Assembly: GCA_947475995.1 (NCBI GenBank)
Contig: CANJNI010000018.1
Location: 1 to 64,000, forward strand
Origin: Beijerinckiaceae bacterium
GTDB lineage: Bacteria > Pseudomonadota > Alphaproteobacteria > Rhizobiales > Beijerinckiaceae
Reading direction: 5' to 3'
Length of the DNA stretch: 64,000 nt
Shown here: piece after piece, positions 7,800 through 15,666 of the stretch
How positions within the stretch are numbered: position 1 is the stretch's first letter
Layout: every line of letters starts with the position of its first letter
Position numbers and translations under genes: made by a program
The notes under the pieces: model-generated
Told to the model about the DNA's origin: nothing
What the model saw: only the letters and a program-made list of their open reading frames with translations
Databases searched by the model: none

Positions 7800-9440
7800 A
7801 TGAATCTCCCGTCCTTCATCATGGCTCCCGATATGAGCGGCGGCTATGCCGGCTTCTGCCGCGACTTTCGCTGGGACATTCCGACTGAATTCAATTTCGC
7901 CGTGGATGTTGTGGACCGCATGGCCCGCGAAGCCGATGGCCCCGCGCTGATCTGGGCCAATCATCTGGGCGAGGAGCGGCGATTTTCCTTCTCCGATATG
8001 TCGCGACTGTCCAGCCGTTTCGCCAACGTGCTGGCCGCGCAGGGCGTGAAGAAAGGCGACTTCGTTCTCGTCATGCTGCCGCGCATTCCCGAATGGCAGA
8101 TCGCGATCCTGGGAGCCCTGAAGCTCGGCGCTGTTCCGATCCCGTGCATAGAAATGCTCACCACGAAGGATATCGAATATCGCGTGCGCAATTCCGGCGC
8201 GAAGGCCGCCATTTGCCGCGCCGATCATGCGTCCAAGTTCGATCCTCTGCTCGATCTTCTGAACGTGCGCATCTCTGTCGGGGAGGCGCCCGGCTGGCTG
8301 TCTTTCGATCATGAAACGCAACAGGCCAGCGCGGACTTCACGCCGCCGCGCGTTATGGGCGAAGACCCGGCCATCATGTATTACACGTCCGGCTCGACCG
8401 GAAACCCGAAGGGCGTTCTGCATTGCTCGCGCGGGTTATATTCGTGGCGTGTTTCTGCAGCATACTGGCTCGACCTGCGCCCCGGCGACACGATGTGGTG
8501 TACGGCCGACACGGGCTGGAGCAAGGCCGGCACCAGCATTCTGTTCGGACCGTGGAGTCAGGGCGCCTGCTCGCTGTTTTACGACGGGCCTTTCGATCCG
8601 GTGACCCGGCTTCAGTTGCTGGAAAGATACAAGGTCACCGTCTATTGCGCCCCTGCGACAGAACTGTTCAGGCTCATTGATCATGATCCGCGCAAGTATG
8701 ATTTGAGCGCTCTGCGCCAGACTGTTTCGGCGGGCGAGGCGGTGAGTTCCGTAATCGCCAATCGCTGGCGCGAGGTGACCGGATTGCCGATTTCCGAAGC
8801 CTACGGACAGACTGAATCTCTCATGATGGTGTTGAACTATCCGGGCGAGGCGGTGCATCCGGGCTCCATGGGTCGGCCCATTCCGGGATCGCGCATCGAG
8901 ATCATCGACCACGACGGCGAGATCGTCGCCGACGGCGTCGAGGGCGAGGTGGCGATGATGACGCCGCATCCGCAACTGATGCTCGGCTACTGGCAAGAAC
9001 CCGAGCGCACCGCAAAATGTTTTCTCAAGGGCTCGCAGGGCGTCTGGTATGTGACCGGCGATCGCGCAGTGCGCGATGCTGATGGTTATCTCTGGTATCG
9101 CGGTCGCAGCGACGACATCATCAACTCTGCCGGCTATCGCATCGGCCCGGGCGAGGTCGAGAATGTTTTGCTCGATCATCCGGCTGTCCTTGAATGCGCG
9201 GTCGTCGGCAAGCCCGATCCCCATCGCGGCGAGATCGTCAAGGCGTTCGTGGTGCTGCGTGCCGGCCAGGAGGGCGACGCCGGAATGATCCGCACCCTGC
9301 AGGACCATTGCAAGGCGATCACTGCGCCTTACAAATATCCGCGCGAGATCGAATTCGTCGCCGCGCTTCCCAAGACGCTCACCGGAAAGACACAGCGCAA
9401 CCAGTTGCGTGAAATGGAAAGGCAGCGCCTCAAGGGGTGA
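7800..9440 (+). CDS. AMP-forming acyl-CoA synthetase (medium-chain/ACSM type)
   Basis: 546 residues from ATG 7800, with GAGGA at 7789-7793; the frame is open upstream into the previous gene but the ribosome site and homologous N-terminus support 7800. Adenylate-forming motifs: the P-loop-like YYTSGSTGNPKGV, then SEAYGQTES, YVTGDRAVRDADGYLWYRGR, and the C-terminal catalytic Lys in LPKTLTGKTQRN. The combination with SAGYRIGPGEVE places it with medium-chain acyl/aryl CoA ligases. It would activate the free acid that the upstream kinase and dehydrogenase then process. Third and last gene of the operon. Confidence 0.9.
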   Translation: MNLPSFIMAPDMSGGYAGFCRDFRWDIPTEFNFAVDVVDRMAREADGPALIWANHLGEERRFSFSDMSRLSSRFANVLAAQGVKKGDFVLVMLPRIPEWQIAILGALKLGAVPIPCIEMLTTKDIEYRVRNSGAKAAICRADHASKFDPLLDLLNVRISVGEAPGWLSFDHETQQASADFTPPRVMGEDPAIMYYTSGSTGNPKGVLHCSRGLYSWRVSAAYWLDLRPGDTMWCTADTGWSKAGTSILFGPWSQGACSLFYDGPFDPVTRLQLLERYKVTVYCAPATELFRLIDHDPRKYDLSALRQTVSAGEAVSSVIANRWREVTGLPISEAYGQTESLMMVLNYPGEAVHPGSMGRPIPGSRIEIIDHDGEIVADGVEGEVAMMTPHPQLMLGYWQEPERTAKCFLKGSQGVWYVTGDRAVRDADGYLWYRGRSDDIINSAGYRIGPGEVENVLLDHPAVLECAVVGKPDPHRGEIVKAFVVLRAGQEGDAGMIRTLQDHCKAITAPYKYPREIEFVAALPKTLTGKTQRNQLREMERQRLKG

Positions 9441-9593
9441 GCCCGCCGCATTATTCTGGGGAACGGTCGCGACAAATCAAAAGCTTCGCTTACGCTGTAA
9501 AAGCGCAACAGGCGGTAAAATCCGAACCCTATGCCGTAGTCTTTGATAATCCGTCGGAATATACCGCTGGAGCAACATGAGCGGAGCCAGACC

Positions 9594-9962
9594 ATGCGGC
9601 GCGTCACGGACTTCGGACATGCGGAAGCCTATTTTCTGATGAAATATCAGAACGAGCGAACGGGCCGCGTGGAATGGGTCTGGAATTCGCGCGACGGAAT
9701 GGTTTCGGGGCTTATCAAGGATACCGATGCAGCCGCGCTTTACGGCCATCAGGACGAGCGAACCTGGATGAAGCACGTCGATCCTTATGAAGATGTGTTC
9801 CTGCCGAATTTCGTACCGCCCGCCGGCATGCGCGTCTTTGTCGATGGCTCGGCCGGCGCTGTTCAGCTGGTCCGCGTGACGGAAGAAATGCACCAGCGCT
9901 TCCAGACGGCGGCGCAGACCAACCCGATGCGCCCCGAAGCTTTTTTCCAGCAGTTGCAGTAA
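9594..9962 (+). CDS. Conserved hypothetical protein
   Basis: 122 residues from ATG 9594 (GGAG at 9583-9586, 7-base spacing); the frame extends upstream to 9543 without a better start. Soluble, mixed alpha/beta composition, with two His/Asp-containing segments (YGHQDERTWMKHVDPYEDVF) and no membrane segment or signal peptide. No family was recognised. It begins about 150 bases after the acyl-CoA synthetase, so it is probably transcribed separately; a small gene next to a larger kinase/ACAD module recalls LvaB of the lva operon only by position, not by sequence. Confidence 0.7.
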   Translation: MRRVTDFGHAEAYFLMKYQNERTGRVEWVWNSRDGMVSGLIKDTDAAALYGHQDERTWMKHVDPYEDVFLPNFVPPAGMRVFVDGSAGAVQLVRVTEEMHQRFQTAAQTNPMRPEAFFQQLQ

Positions 9963-10004
9963 GGTTGCGCTTCGGCTTTCCTCGCATACGGGCGGGAGGT
10001 TTGG

Positions 10005-10172
10005 ATGCGTGATCATCTCATTCTGGCGGCTGGCACATTCCGCCCGCCGGAGACGCCGCTCGGGTGGCTGGGCCTCTTTGCCTGTTTCGTCTTTGCATTC
10101 GCATGGTGGAAATGGGATGCGCTCAAGTCTCTCTGGCGTGGCGACAAGTCCGACGGCGGCGAGCATTCTTGA
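10005..10172 (+). CDS. Small single-pass membrane protein (55 residues)
   Basis: A short reading frame of 55 codons starting at ATG 10005 with a perfect GGGAGG ribosome site at 9994-9999. The product has a polar N-terminus (MRDHLILAAGTFRPPETP), one hydrophobic segment (LGWLGLFACFVFAFAWW, about residues 21-37) and a charged, probably cytoplasmic, C-tail (KSLWRGDKSDGGEHS). The charge distribution and ribosome site favour a real gene over chance. Function unknown. It follows the hypothetical gene at 9594 by 42 bases and may share its transcript. Confidence 0.65.
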   Translation: MRDHLILAAGTFRPPETPLGWLGLFACFVFAFAWWKWDALKSLWRGDKSDGGEHS

Positions 10173-10504
10173 GGCCGGGGTGACTGAAGCCTAGATTGGC
10201 CGAGCTTGTCCCCGTCCGAAAGCCTCCCATGCAGCGCAGCGATCGCACACGCATTCTCGCCACCCATGGGAGAATCTGCGCGCGTTTTCGGACGGCGCCC
10301 GGCTTGCGACCGGTTCAGCCCGGTCGAGGACGCCCGCATGAAGCCCGGAAACGCCGTTCGGCGCATCTGCCGGGGAGCCTGATATCTGACGCAGGCGAGA
10401 GAGCAGTTCATCCGGCCGGACGCAGGCACGTCCCGCTTTGTCCGGCCGGAGGATTCTTCAAGCGATCAATTCAGCACGGATCGAAGATCTGCGCTGATGT
10501 CCGA
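10173..10504. other. Intergenic region without a recognised gene
   Basis: About 330 bases between the small membrane protein and the end of the small Cys protein. Reading frames here are chance frames of GC-rich DNA; none has a ribosome site together with plausible composition. No convincing terminator or repeat was found. Confidence 0.5.
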
Positions 10505-10741
10505 TCAGCACTTGGTCTTTTCCATGAGCTGCAGGGCTTCTTCGTCGCTGCCGGCAGTGATGTTGGCGGCGAGCTCGTCACCGCTGGAATCGTCGATGCA
10601 GACGACGCGGAAGTCGAATTTACCAGCGGTGGCCGAAGGGGCCTTCGTCTGGATCTGGCAATTCACGCAGCCGGCCTGGCTGGGGGAAGAGGACAGAACC
10701 GCCGCCGCAACGACAAGAGATGCGAAAACGATGTATTTCAC
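10505..10741 (-). CDS. Small exported Cys-containing protein (78 residues)
   Basis: Reads from GTG at 10741 (minus strand) with GGAG 7 bases upstream. A longer frame is open upstream, but the signal peptide only makes sense from this start: KYIVFASLVVAAAVL, then cleavage after SQA near residue 23. The mature part (about 55 residues) has four Cys (AGCVNC, VVCIDD and the final KTKC), enough for two disulfides, and an acidic helix near the end. Likely periplasmic. No family recognised. It is divergent from the lipoprotein at 10965. Confidence 0.65.
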   Translation of the reverse strand: MKYIVFASLVVAAAVLSSSPSQAGCVNCQIQTKAPSATAGKFDFRVVCIDDSSGDELAANITAGSDEEALQLMEKTKC

Positions 10742-10964
10742 GCTTGGACTCCGGGTTTTCCTGACTGCCGAGACGCTCGGGGCCTTAAAGGGACTCGTTG
10801 TGTCTCGCAGATGTCTTATCAGGCGACTGCATTGCATTGGCAATTCACCGCGTTGAAAACCCCCTGCTTGCATCGCATGGCACACCCGCGAAACCTGAAT
10901 GGCTCTCCTCACGGAACCGCCGCGCTGCAGCCGCGTTCCATCTGCGCTTTCACGGGAGGTTTGA

Positions 10965-11282
10965 ATGAAACGCGGCCTGTTGCTTCTGGCGGTGGCGCTT
11001 GGCGGATGCCAGTCCACCGTATCGACACCTGTCCGCACAACCGTCGTCGAGACGGCGGCGCCGTCCTCCGAAAAGGTTTGGCTCCGCACCGACGGCCAGC
11101 GAGCCTCATCGTCGCCAGCGCTTCTGGCGAAATTCGAAGCCGACAAGGCGGCATGCGTCGGCGACGCTGATGAGGTGACGGACGAATCCGAGGACTGCAT
11201 GCGTTCCAAGGGATACATCTTCGTCGACCAGAGGCGAGCGCCGCAGATGGCCGCGCAACTGGCCGCGCGCCGGGGCAGATAG
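10965..11282 (+). CDS. Small outer-membrane-type lipoprotein of unknown function
   Basis: 105 residues; GGGAGG lies 6 bases before the ATG. The first 15 residues form a lipoprotein signal peptide with lipobox LGGC (MKRGLLLLAVALGGCQ). The mature part has a Ser/Thr-rich linker, then a compact region with two Cys (KAACVGDAD and EDCMRSKGYIF) that could form a disulfide; CMRSKGY recalls small lipoproteins common in Rhizobiales. No enzymatic motif. Monocistronic by spacing. Confidence 0.75.
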   Translation: MKRGLLLLAVALGGCQSTVSTPVRTTVVETAAPSSEKVWLRTDGQRASSSPALLAKFEADKAACVGDADEVTDESEDCMRSKGYIFVDQRRAPQMAAQLAARRGR

Positions 11283-11445
11283 GACGATCCCGGCCGGACG
11301 CTGTTCGCGGCCGATCAATTTCTGGTTCAGTTGCACAATATGCCAGCAGGAGTTTCGCTGTTTGGGCGACCCGCCGAATGTTCGCGCTTCCGAAAAGGAG
11401 GAGGGCTGCTTTAGCCTCCCGGAAGAATAGCGGGAGCATTCGGGC

Positions 11446-12507
11446 ATGCTGACGACAAAGCAAAAGGTTCTCCGGCGTTTCTGGTACGCCACCCACAAGC
11501 TGAGCGAACTCGAGTCCGGCCCCAAGCCATTCAGGTTGATGGGTGAGGATATCGTTCTGTTTCTGGACGAGGCAGGAGAACCTGCCGCACTACAGGATCG
11601 CTGCTGCCATCGCACCGCGAAGCTCTCCAAGGGCTGGGTGAACGAGGGCAAGATAGTCTGCGGCTATCACGGCTGGACCTACGATCGCAGCGGCATCCTG
11701 ACCGGCATTCCGCAGTTTCCGGCGAACCAGCCCCTGCCGAAGGTCGGCGTGCGCGCCTATCATTGCGAGGCGCGGTACGGCTACGCATGGGTTTGTCTCG
11801 ACGAGCCGCTGCAGCCGATCCCAGTGGTGCCGCAGGAAAACATGACGGGCTTCCGCCGCATTCACCAGTTCCACGAAGTCTGGAAATCCGCGCCGCTGCG
11901 GCTGATGGAAAATTCCTTCGACACTGCGCATCTGTCCTTCGTCCACAAGGGCACGTTCGGGCAACTCGACCGGCCGAAGCCCGAGAAATATACGCTCGAT
12001 GAAACAGATTGGGGTTTTGAGGGCGAAGTGATCGCGCCCGTCAATAACCCGCCCCATGCGCTCCGCATCACCGGCACCGCCGATCCGGAAACCCGCCGCC
12101 ACATGCGCAGCGCATGGTTCATGCCGTTCTGCCGCAAGCTCGACATCGAATATCCGTCGGGCATTCGTCACATCATCTTCAACTCGGCAACGCCGATTGA
12201 TGACGGCACGATGCTGGTCGCCCAGATCCTGTTCCGCAACGACACGGAAGCGGATTGTTCGACGCAGGAACTGATCGACTGGGATGCGGCGATCATCGAG
12301 GAAGACCGGGGCATGCTGGAAGCCACAGACCCTGACGCACCCCTCGACCTCACCATGAAGGCCGAAGCGCATATGCCGTCCGACCGCCCGGGCATCATCA
12401 TGCGCCGCAAGTTGCTTCAGCTCCTGAAGGATCACGGCGAAGCGGAAGTCACTCGCGCAACGCCCCTGCTGTCCTTCGATGAAGCCGCACAGCTGAGCGA
12501 AGTGTGA
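11446..12507 (+). CDS. Rieske non-haem iron oxygenase, alpha-type (paralogue 1)
   Basis: 353 residues. The N-terminal Rieske [2Fe-2S] domain has Cys53-x-His55 and Cys72-x2-His75 (DRCCHRTAKLS ... VCGYHGW). The catalytic domain has the mononuclear iron ligands in MENSFDTAHLSFVH (His162, His167; the Asp at 159 lies in the bridging region). Such oxygenases hydroxylate or O/N-demethylate small, often aromatic, substrates and need electrons from a separate reductase; none is encoded nearby. Closely similar to the minus-strand paralogue at 13489-14502, with the same residue numbering through the Rieske domain. A TauD-type gene follows 40 bases later. Substrate unknown. Confidence 0.88.
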   Translation: MLTTKQKVLRRFWYATHKLSELESGPKPFRLMGEDIVLFLDEAGEPAALQDRCCHRTAKLSKGWVNEGKIVCGYHGWTYDRSGILTGIPQFPANQPLPKVGVRAYHCEARYGYAWVCLDEPLQPIPVVPQENMTGFRRIHQFHEVWKSAPLRLMENSFDTAHLSFVHKGTFGQLDRPKPEKYTLDETDWGFEGEVIAPVNNPPHALRITGTADPETRRHMRSAWFMPFCRKLDIEYPSGIRHIIFNSATPIDDGTMLVAQILFRNDTEADCSTQELIDWDAAIIEEDRGMLEATDPDAPLDLTMKAEAHMPSDRPGIIMRRKLLQLLKDHGEAEVTRATPLLSFDEAAQLSEV

Positions 12508-12547
12508 CGTTGAGGCCTTTCCAGGCTCGCATGTGCAGGAGACGCCG

Positions 12548-13450
12548 ATGACATTGCTCGCAGAGGCCAGCAAGGCAACGAACATCAAGACGAGAGCATT
12601 GCCGGCCGGCTTCGGACTCGAAATCGTCGGCATGGACGTACCCAACGCCGGCGAAGCCGATCTGGCGGAATTCGACCGCATCTGCAGGGAAAATGCAGTC
12701 GTGGTCATTCGCAGCCAGAAGCTCCACGCAGGGCAGGTGGTGGAGCTGGCGGGCCGGCTCGGGCGCATCAGCTCGCAACACCGCACCGGACCGCACCCGC
12801 AATATCCGCAGATATCCATTCTGTCGAACAAGAAGGTCGACGGGAAATATATCGGCGCGCATGAGGTCGGCCGCAACTGGCATACTGACGGCACGACTTA
12901 TGAGAAGCTCGGTCTGATCACCTTGCTCTATGGCGTCGAATGTCCGCCTGAAGGCGCAGATACGGTGATTGCCGACACAGCCGGCGCTTACGAGGCGCTG
13001 CCACCGGCAATGAAGGAGAAGATCGAAGGCTTGCAAGCGATCCACAGCCGCGCAAAGCTGTTCAAGAAATACAGCCAGCTTGGCGTCGCGCCCGAAGACA
13101 TGGCGGCAATGAAGGAAGTGCTTCATCCGCTGGTCATTGCGAGTCCTGTCGACGGGCGGAAGGCTCTTTTTCTAACGAAGGGCTCGTTCATGGGCATCGT
13201 TGGAATGCCGGAAAACGAGGCGCAGGCGCTGATGGACGAACTGATCGCCTTCTCCATACAGGATCGCTTCGTCTATACCCACAAGTGGAAGGCTGACGAC
13301 ATTCTCATCTGGAATGATCTCAGCACCGTTCACAAGGCTTCGGCTTACGACGAGGCGAAATACGATCGTCTCGTCTATCGCGCCTGGATGCGCCCATTCG
13401 ATCTGGTCAGCGTCACCTCTGCGGCCGAAGAAATCGGACCGGCTCACTAA
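12548..13450 (+). CDS. TauD/TfdA-family Fe(II)/2-oxoglutarate dioxygenase
   Basis: 300 residues from ATG 12548 (AGGAG at 12537-12541); the in-frame GTG at 12533 is inside that ribosome site. Iron ligands: His112-x-Asp114 (NWHTDGTTYE) and His near 262 (STVHKAS); the 2-oxoglutarate-binding Arg near 278 (VYRAWMRP). The family couples oxidative decarboxylation of 2-oxoglutarate to hydroxylation of substrates such as taurine, 2,4-D or other sulfonates and aryloxy acids. It sits 40 bases after a Rieske oxygenase, so the two may act on one compound. Specific substrate not predictable here. Confidence 0.88.
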   Translation: MTLLAEASKATNIKTRALPAGFGLEIVGMDVPNAGEADLAEFDRICRENAVVVIRSQKLHAGQVVELAGRLGRISSQHRTGPHPQYPQISILSNKKVDGKYIGAHEVGRNWHTDGTTYEKLGLITLLYGVECPPEGADTVIADTAGAYEALPPAMKEKIEGLQAIHSRAKLFKKYSQLGVAPEDMAAMKEVLHPLVIASPVDGRKALFLTKGSFMGIVGMPENEAQALMDELIAFSIQDRFVYTHKWKADDILIWNDLSTVHKASAYDEAKYDRLVYRAWMRPFDLVSVTSAAEEIGPAH

Positions 13451-13455
13451 AATCC

Positions 13456-13481
13456 AGCCCGGCGCCCATCGACGCCGGGCT
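13456..13481. terminator. Bidirectional terminator between TauD-type and Rieske genes
   Basis: A perfect 9-bp GC-rich stem (13456-13464 with 13473-13481) lies 5 bases after the dioxygenase stop and 7 bases before the stop of the convergent Rieske gene. A short T-containing tract follows on the plus strand. Confidence 0.75.
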
Positions 13482-13488
13482 TCTCATT

Positions 13489-14502
13489 TCAAGCGACGAT
13501 TTCCGTCTCCCCATTTTGTTTCAGGAGTTCCAGCAGGCGGCGGCGCATGATCATGCCCGGCCGGTCTGACGGCATGTGCATCTCGATCTTGCGGCCCATA
13601 TCGACAATGGCGTCCGGGTCGGTCGATTCCAGAGCCTCGCGGTCTTCTGCAAGGATGGCCGCATCCCAGTCGATCAATTCCTGCGTCGAGCAATCCTGTT
13701 CCTTGTCGTTGCGGAACAGCAGCTGGGTGATCTGGATAGACCCGTCGTCGATGGGCGTCGCGCAATTGATGATGATGTGGCGAATGCCCGACGGATATTC
13801 CATGTCGAGGCGGCGGCAGAACGGCATGTACCATTTGTTGCGCATGTGGCGGGTCGTGTAGGCCTCGCTTGTGCCGGTGATGCGCTTTGCGTGGGGCGGG
13901 TTGACGATCCGGACGATGGACTCGGCTTCAAATCCGTAATCCGTTTCGTTGATCTCGTATTTCTCCGGCGCGGGCTGTGTGAGGTCGCCGAACGTGCCCT
14001 TGTGAACGAATGAGAAATGCGCGTTGTCGAACGAGTTCTCCATCAGCCGCAATGCCGACGTCTCCCAGCGTGTGTAGAACTGATGAATGCGCCGGAAGCC
14101 GGGATCATGTTCTTCCGGCACATCCGGGAGAGGAGCAAGCGGCTCATCCAGCGCGACCCAGACATAACCGTAGCGTTCCTGCACATGGTAGGATGGAACG
14201 TGGGCGTCCGGGACAGGCGTATCCGCGGGGAACTGCGGAATCGCGGTGAGTTTGCCGGACGCATCATATTGCCATCCGTGATAGGGGCACACGATCTCGC
14301 CGCCCTTGACCCAGCCGCGCGACAGTTTCGCGGTTCGGTGGCAGCACCGGTCCTGCAAGGCGGCAGGCTTCCCTTTCGCGTCGAGAAAGAGCGCGATCTT
14401 TTCGCCCAGAAGCGTAAAGGGCTTGGGGCCATCCTTCAGCATGTGCGTCGGCATCGTGGAATACCAGAAACGCCTCAATACATTCTGGCGCGTCTGCAAC
14501 AT
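13489..14502 (-). CDS. Rieske non-haem iron oxygenase, alpha-type (paralogue 2)
   Basis: 337 residues. Same architecture and numbering as paralogue 1: Rieske Cys53/His55 and Cys72/His75 (VCPYHGW), catalytic-iron His162 and His167 in MENSFDNAHFSFVH. The two proteins share long stretches (for example DRCCHRTAKLS and STQELIDWDAAI), so they come from a duplication, now in inverted orientation around the TauD-type gene. Reductase and ferredoxin are not encoded nearby. It lies downstream of the creatininase-family gene on the same strand, with a strong hairpin in the 94-base gap. Substrate unknown. Confidence 0.88.
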   Translation of the reverse strand: MLQTRQNVLRRFWYSTMPTHMLKDGPKPFTLLGEKIALFLDAKGKPAALQDRCCHRTAKLSRGWVKGGEIVCPYHGWQYDASGKLTAIPQFPADTPVPDAHVPSYHVQERYGYVWVALDEPLAPLPDVPEEHDPGFRRIHQFYTRWETSALRLMENSFDNAHFSFVHKGTFGDLTQPAPEKYEINETDYGFEAESIVRIVNPPHAKRITGTSEAYTTRHMRNKWYMPFCRRLDMEYPSGIRHIIINCATPIDDGSIQITQLLFRNDKEQDCSTQELIDWDAAILAEDREALESTDPDAIVDMGRKIEMHMPSDRPGMIMRRRLLELLKQNGETEIVA

Positions 14503-14544
14503 GGTTCATCTCCGTAATCTTTAGTTCCGCCGCTGATCGGCAGT

Positions 14545-14576
14545 CATCGCTGCGCCATAACGACGGCGCAGCGATG
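14545..14576 (-). terminator. Strong hairpin between creatininase-family and Rieske genes
   Basis: A perfect 12-bp stem (14545-14556 with 14565-14576) with an 8-base loop, 20 bases after the hydrolase stop in the direction of transcription. No T-run follows on the minus strand, so it may be an inefficient terminator, an mRNA-stabilising stem that sets the expression ratio of the two genes, or a regulatory structure. Confidence 0.45.
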
Positions 14577-14596
14577 GCCTCGATAAGGTCTGACTT

Positions 14597-15412
14597 TCAG
14601 GCCGAATAGCGCGTCTTGTTGACGAGGGCGTCGAGCGGATAGCGCGCCACTTCCTCGATGAGTTTCAGAAGGCCATTCGCGGCGCGTTCCACGGTGATCT
14701 CTCCACGCTTTGCATCGGCCTTCGTGGCGTCGCCCGCAGCTCCCGCCTGATGAAGGTCTTGCGTCTGCCAGCCGAACCCGACCGCGCCTTCGGGCGACAG
14801 AAATTCATAGTCCCGCGCAATGTCGATGGAGCGTGGCGCAAAGTTCTCCGCATATTCCATCATGCAGAGTTCGGGGTGAAGGTGCAGCATCACGCTTGTC
14901 TCGGACTCGCCGCCGTGAATGCCGAATTCTCTCTCCGAAGCGCTGAACAGATCCTTCGTGTCCGTTACCTTGAACCATGACGCCGATACGGCGAACATGT
15001 TGAGCTTCACGCGAAGTTCGCGGCACACGATCTCCATCACCTGCGGCTGGCCGCCGTGGGAATTCAGCAGGATGATCTTCCGGCAGCCCGCCCTGTAAAC
15101 GCTCTCGGCGATCTCGTACCAGAGGTGCGACAGCGTCGCGACCGTCAGGGTGAGAGTGCCCGGAAAGGCCTGATGCTCGTTCGATTTTCCTACAGGCATG
15201 GCGGGAAGCACAAGGGCGGGAAAGTCAGGCGTCATTTGGCTCACCGCCCTGGCGACGATGCCGGCATTGATGGCTGCGTCGACCCGAACCGGCAGGTGGG
15301 GACCGTGTTGTTCGACAGCCCCGACCGGCAGCACCGCCACAATTTTCGACATATCGAGTTCGGCGAATTCCTTTGTCGTAAGATCCCACCACCAGTGCGA
15401 TTTGAGATTCAA
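14597..15412 (-). CDS. Creatininase-family metal-dependent amidohydrolase
   Basis: 271 residues from a TTG at 15412, chosen because GGAGG (15420-15424) lies 7 bases upstream; the frame is open further upstream. The family signature is PVGAVEQHGPHLPVRVD (metal-binding Glu and His) with further ligands in LNSHGGQ and GIHGGESETS. Members (creatinine amidohydrolase, ArfB, MftE and others) open cyclic amides or cleave small amide bonds using two metal ions. Its place between Rieske oxygenase genes suggests a step in degrading a nitrogen-containing compound. Divergent from paralogue 3 of the Rieske genes across about 250 bases. Confidence 0.85.
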   Translation of the reverse strand: MNLKSHWWWDLTTKEFAELDMSKIVAVLPVGAVEQHGPHLPVRVDAAINAGIVARAVSQMTPDFPALVLPAMPVGKSNEHQAFPGTLTLTVATLSHLWYEIAESVYRAGCRKIILLNSHGGQPQVMEIVCRELRVKLNMFAVSASWFKVTDTKDLFSASEREFGIHGGESETSVMLHLHPELCMMEYAENFAPRSIDIARDYEFLSPEGAVGFGWQTQDLHQAGAAGDATKADAKRGEITVERAANGLLKLIEEVARYPLDALVNKTRYSA

Positions 15413-15666
15413 GGTTCTGCCTCCATTTGCGCGCAGCGACAATCGTGCCGCGCCTTTGATCATGTGCCGATTCCCGCAGCGCCCGTGATGAAGCCGCAGG
15501 CGTTTGAAATCGCTTATGCGCCTGCAATCCTTTTGTTGCTCTGCTCCTTCGTCTGCTCACGGAATTTGCAAGCGATATGCCATCGGGCGCAGGCACTGGC
15601 ATATGGGTTGCTTTTCTTTTTCCATGCGCCCGGCGTCATTCCGCAGCGGGAAGGTGGAGAAGAGCG

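Noticed and set aside
9594-9962. Equating the 122-residue protein with LvaB of the levulinate operon
   Set aside because: Only the size and position are similar; I see no sequence signature of LvaB, and the gap of about 150 bases suggests separate transcription.
10196-11170. Long plus-strand frame across the intergenic region and the small genes near 10.5-11.2 kb
   Set aside because: Low-complexity Arg/Pro/Gly composition, no ribosome site, and it covers the better-supported genes at 10505-10741 (minus) and 10965-11282.
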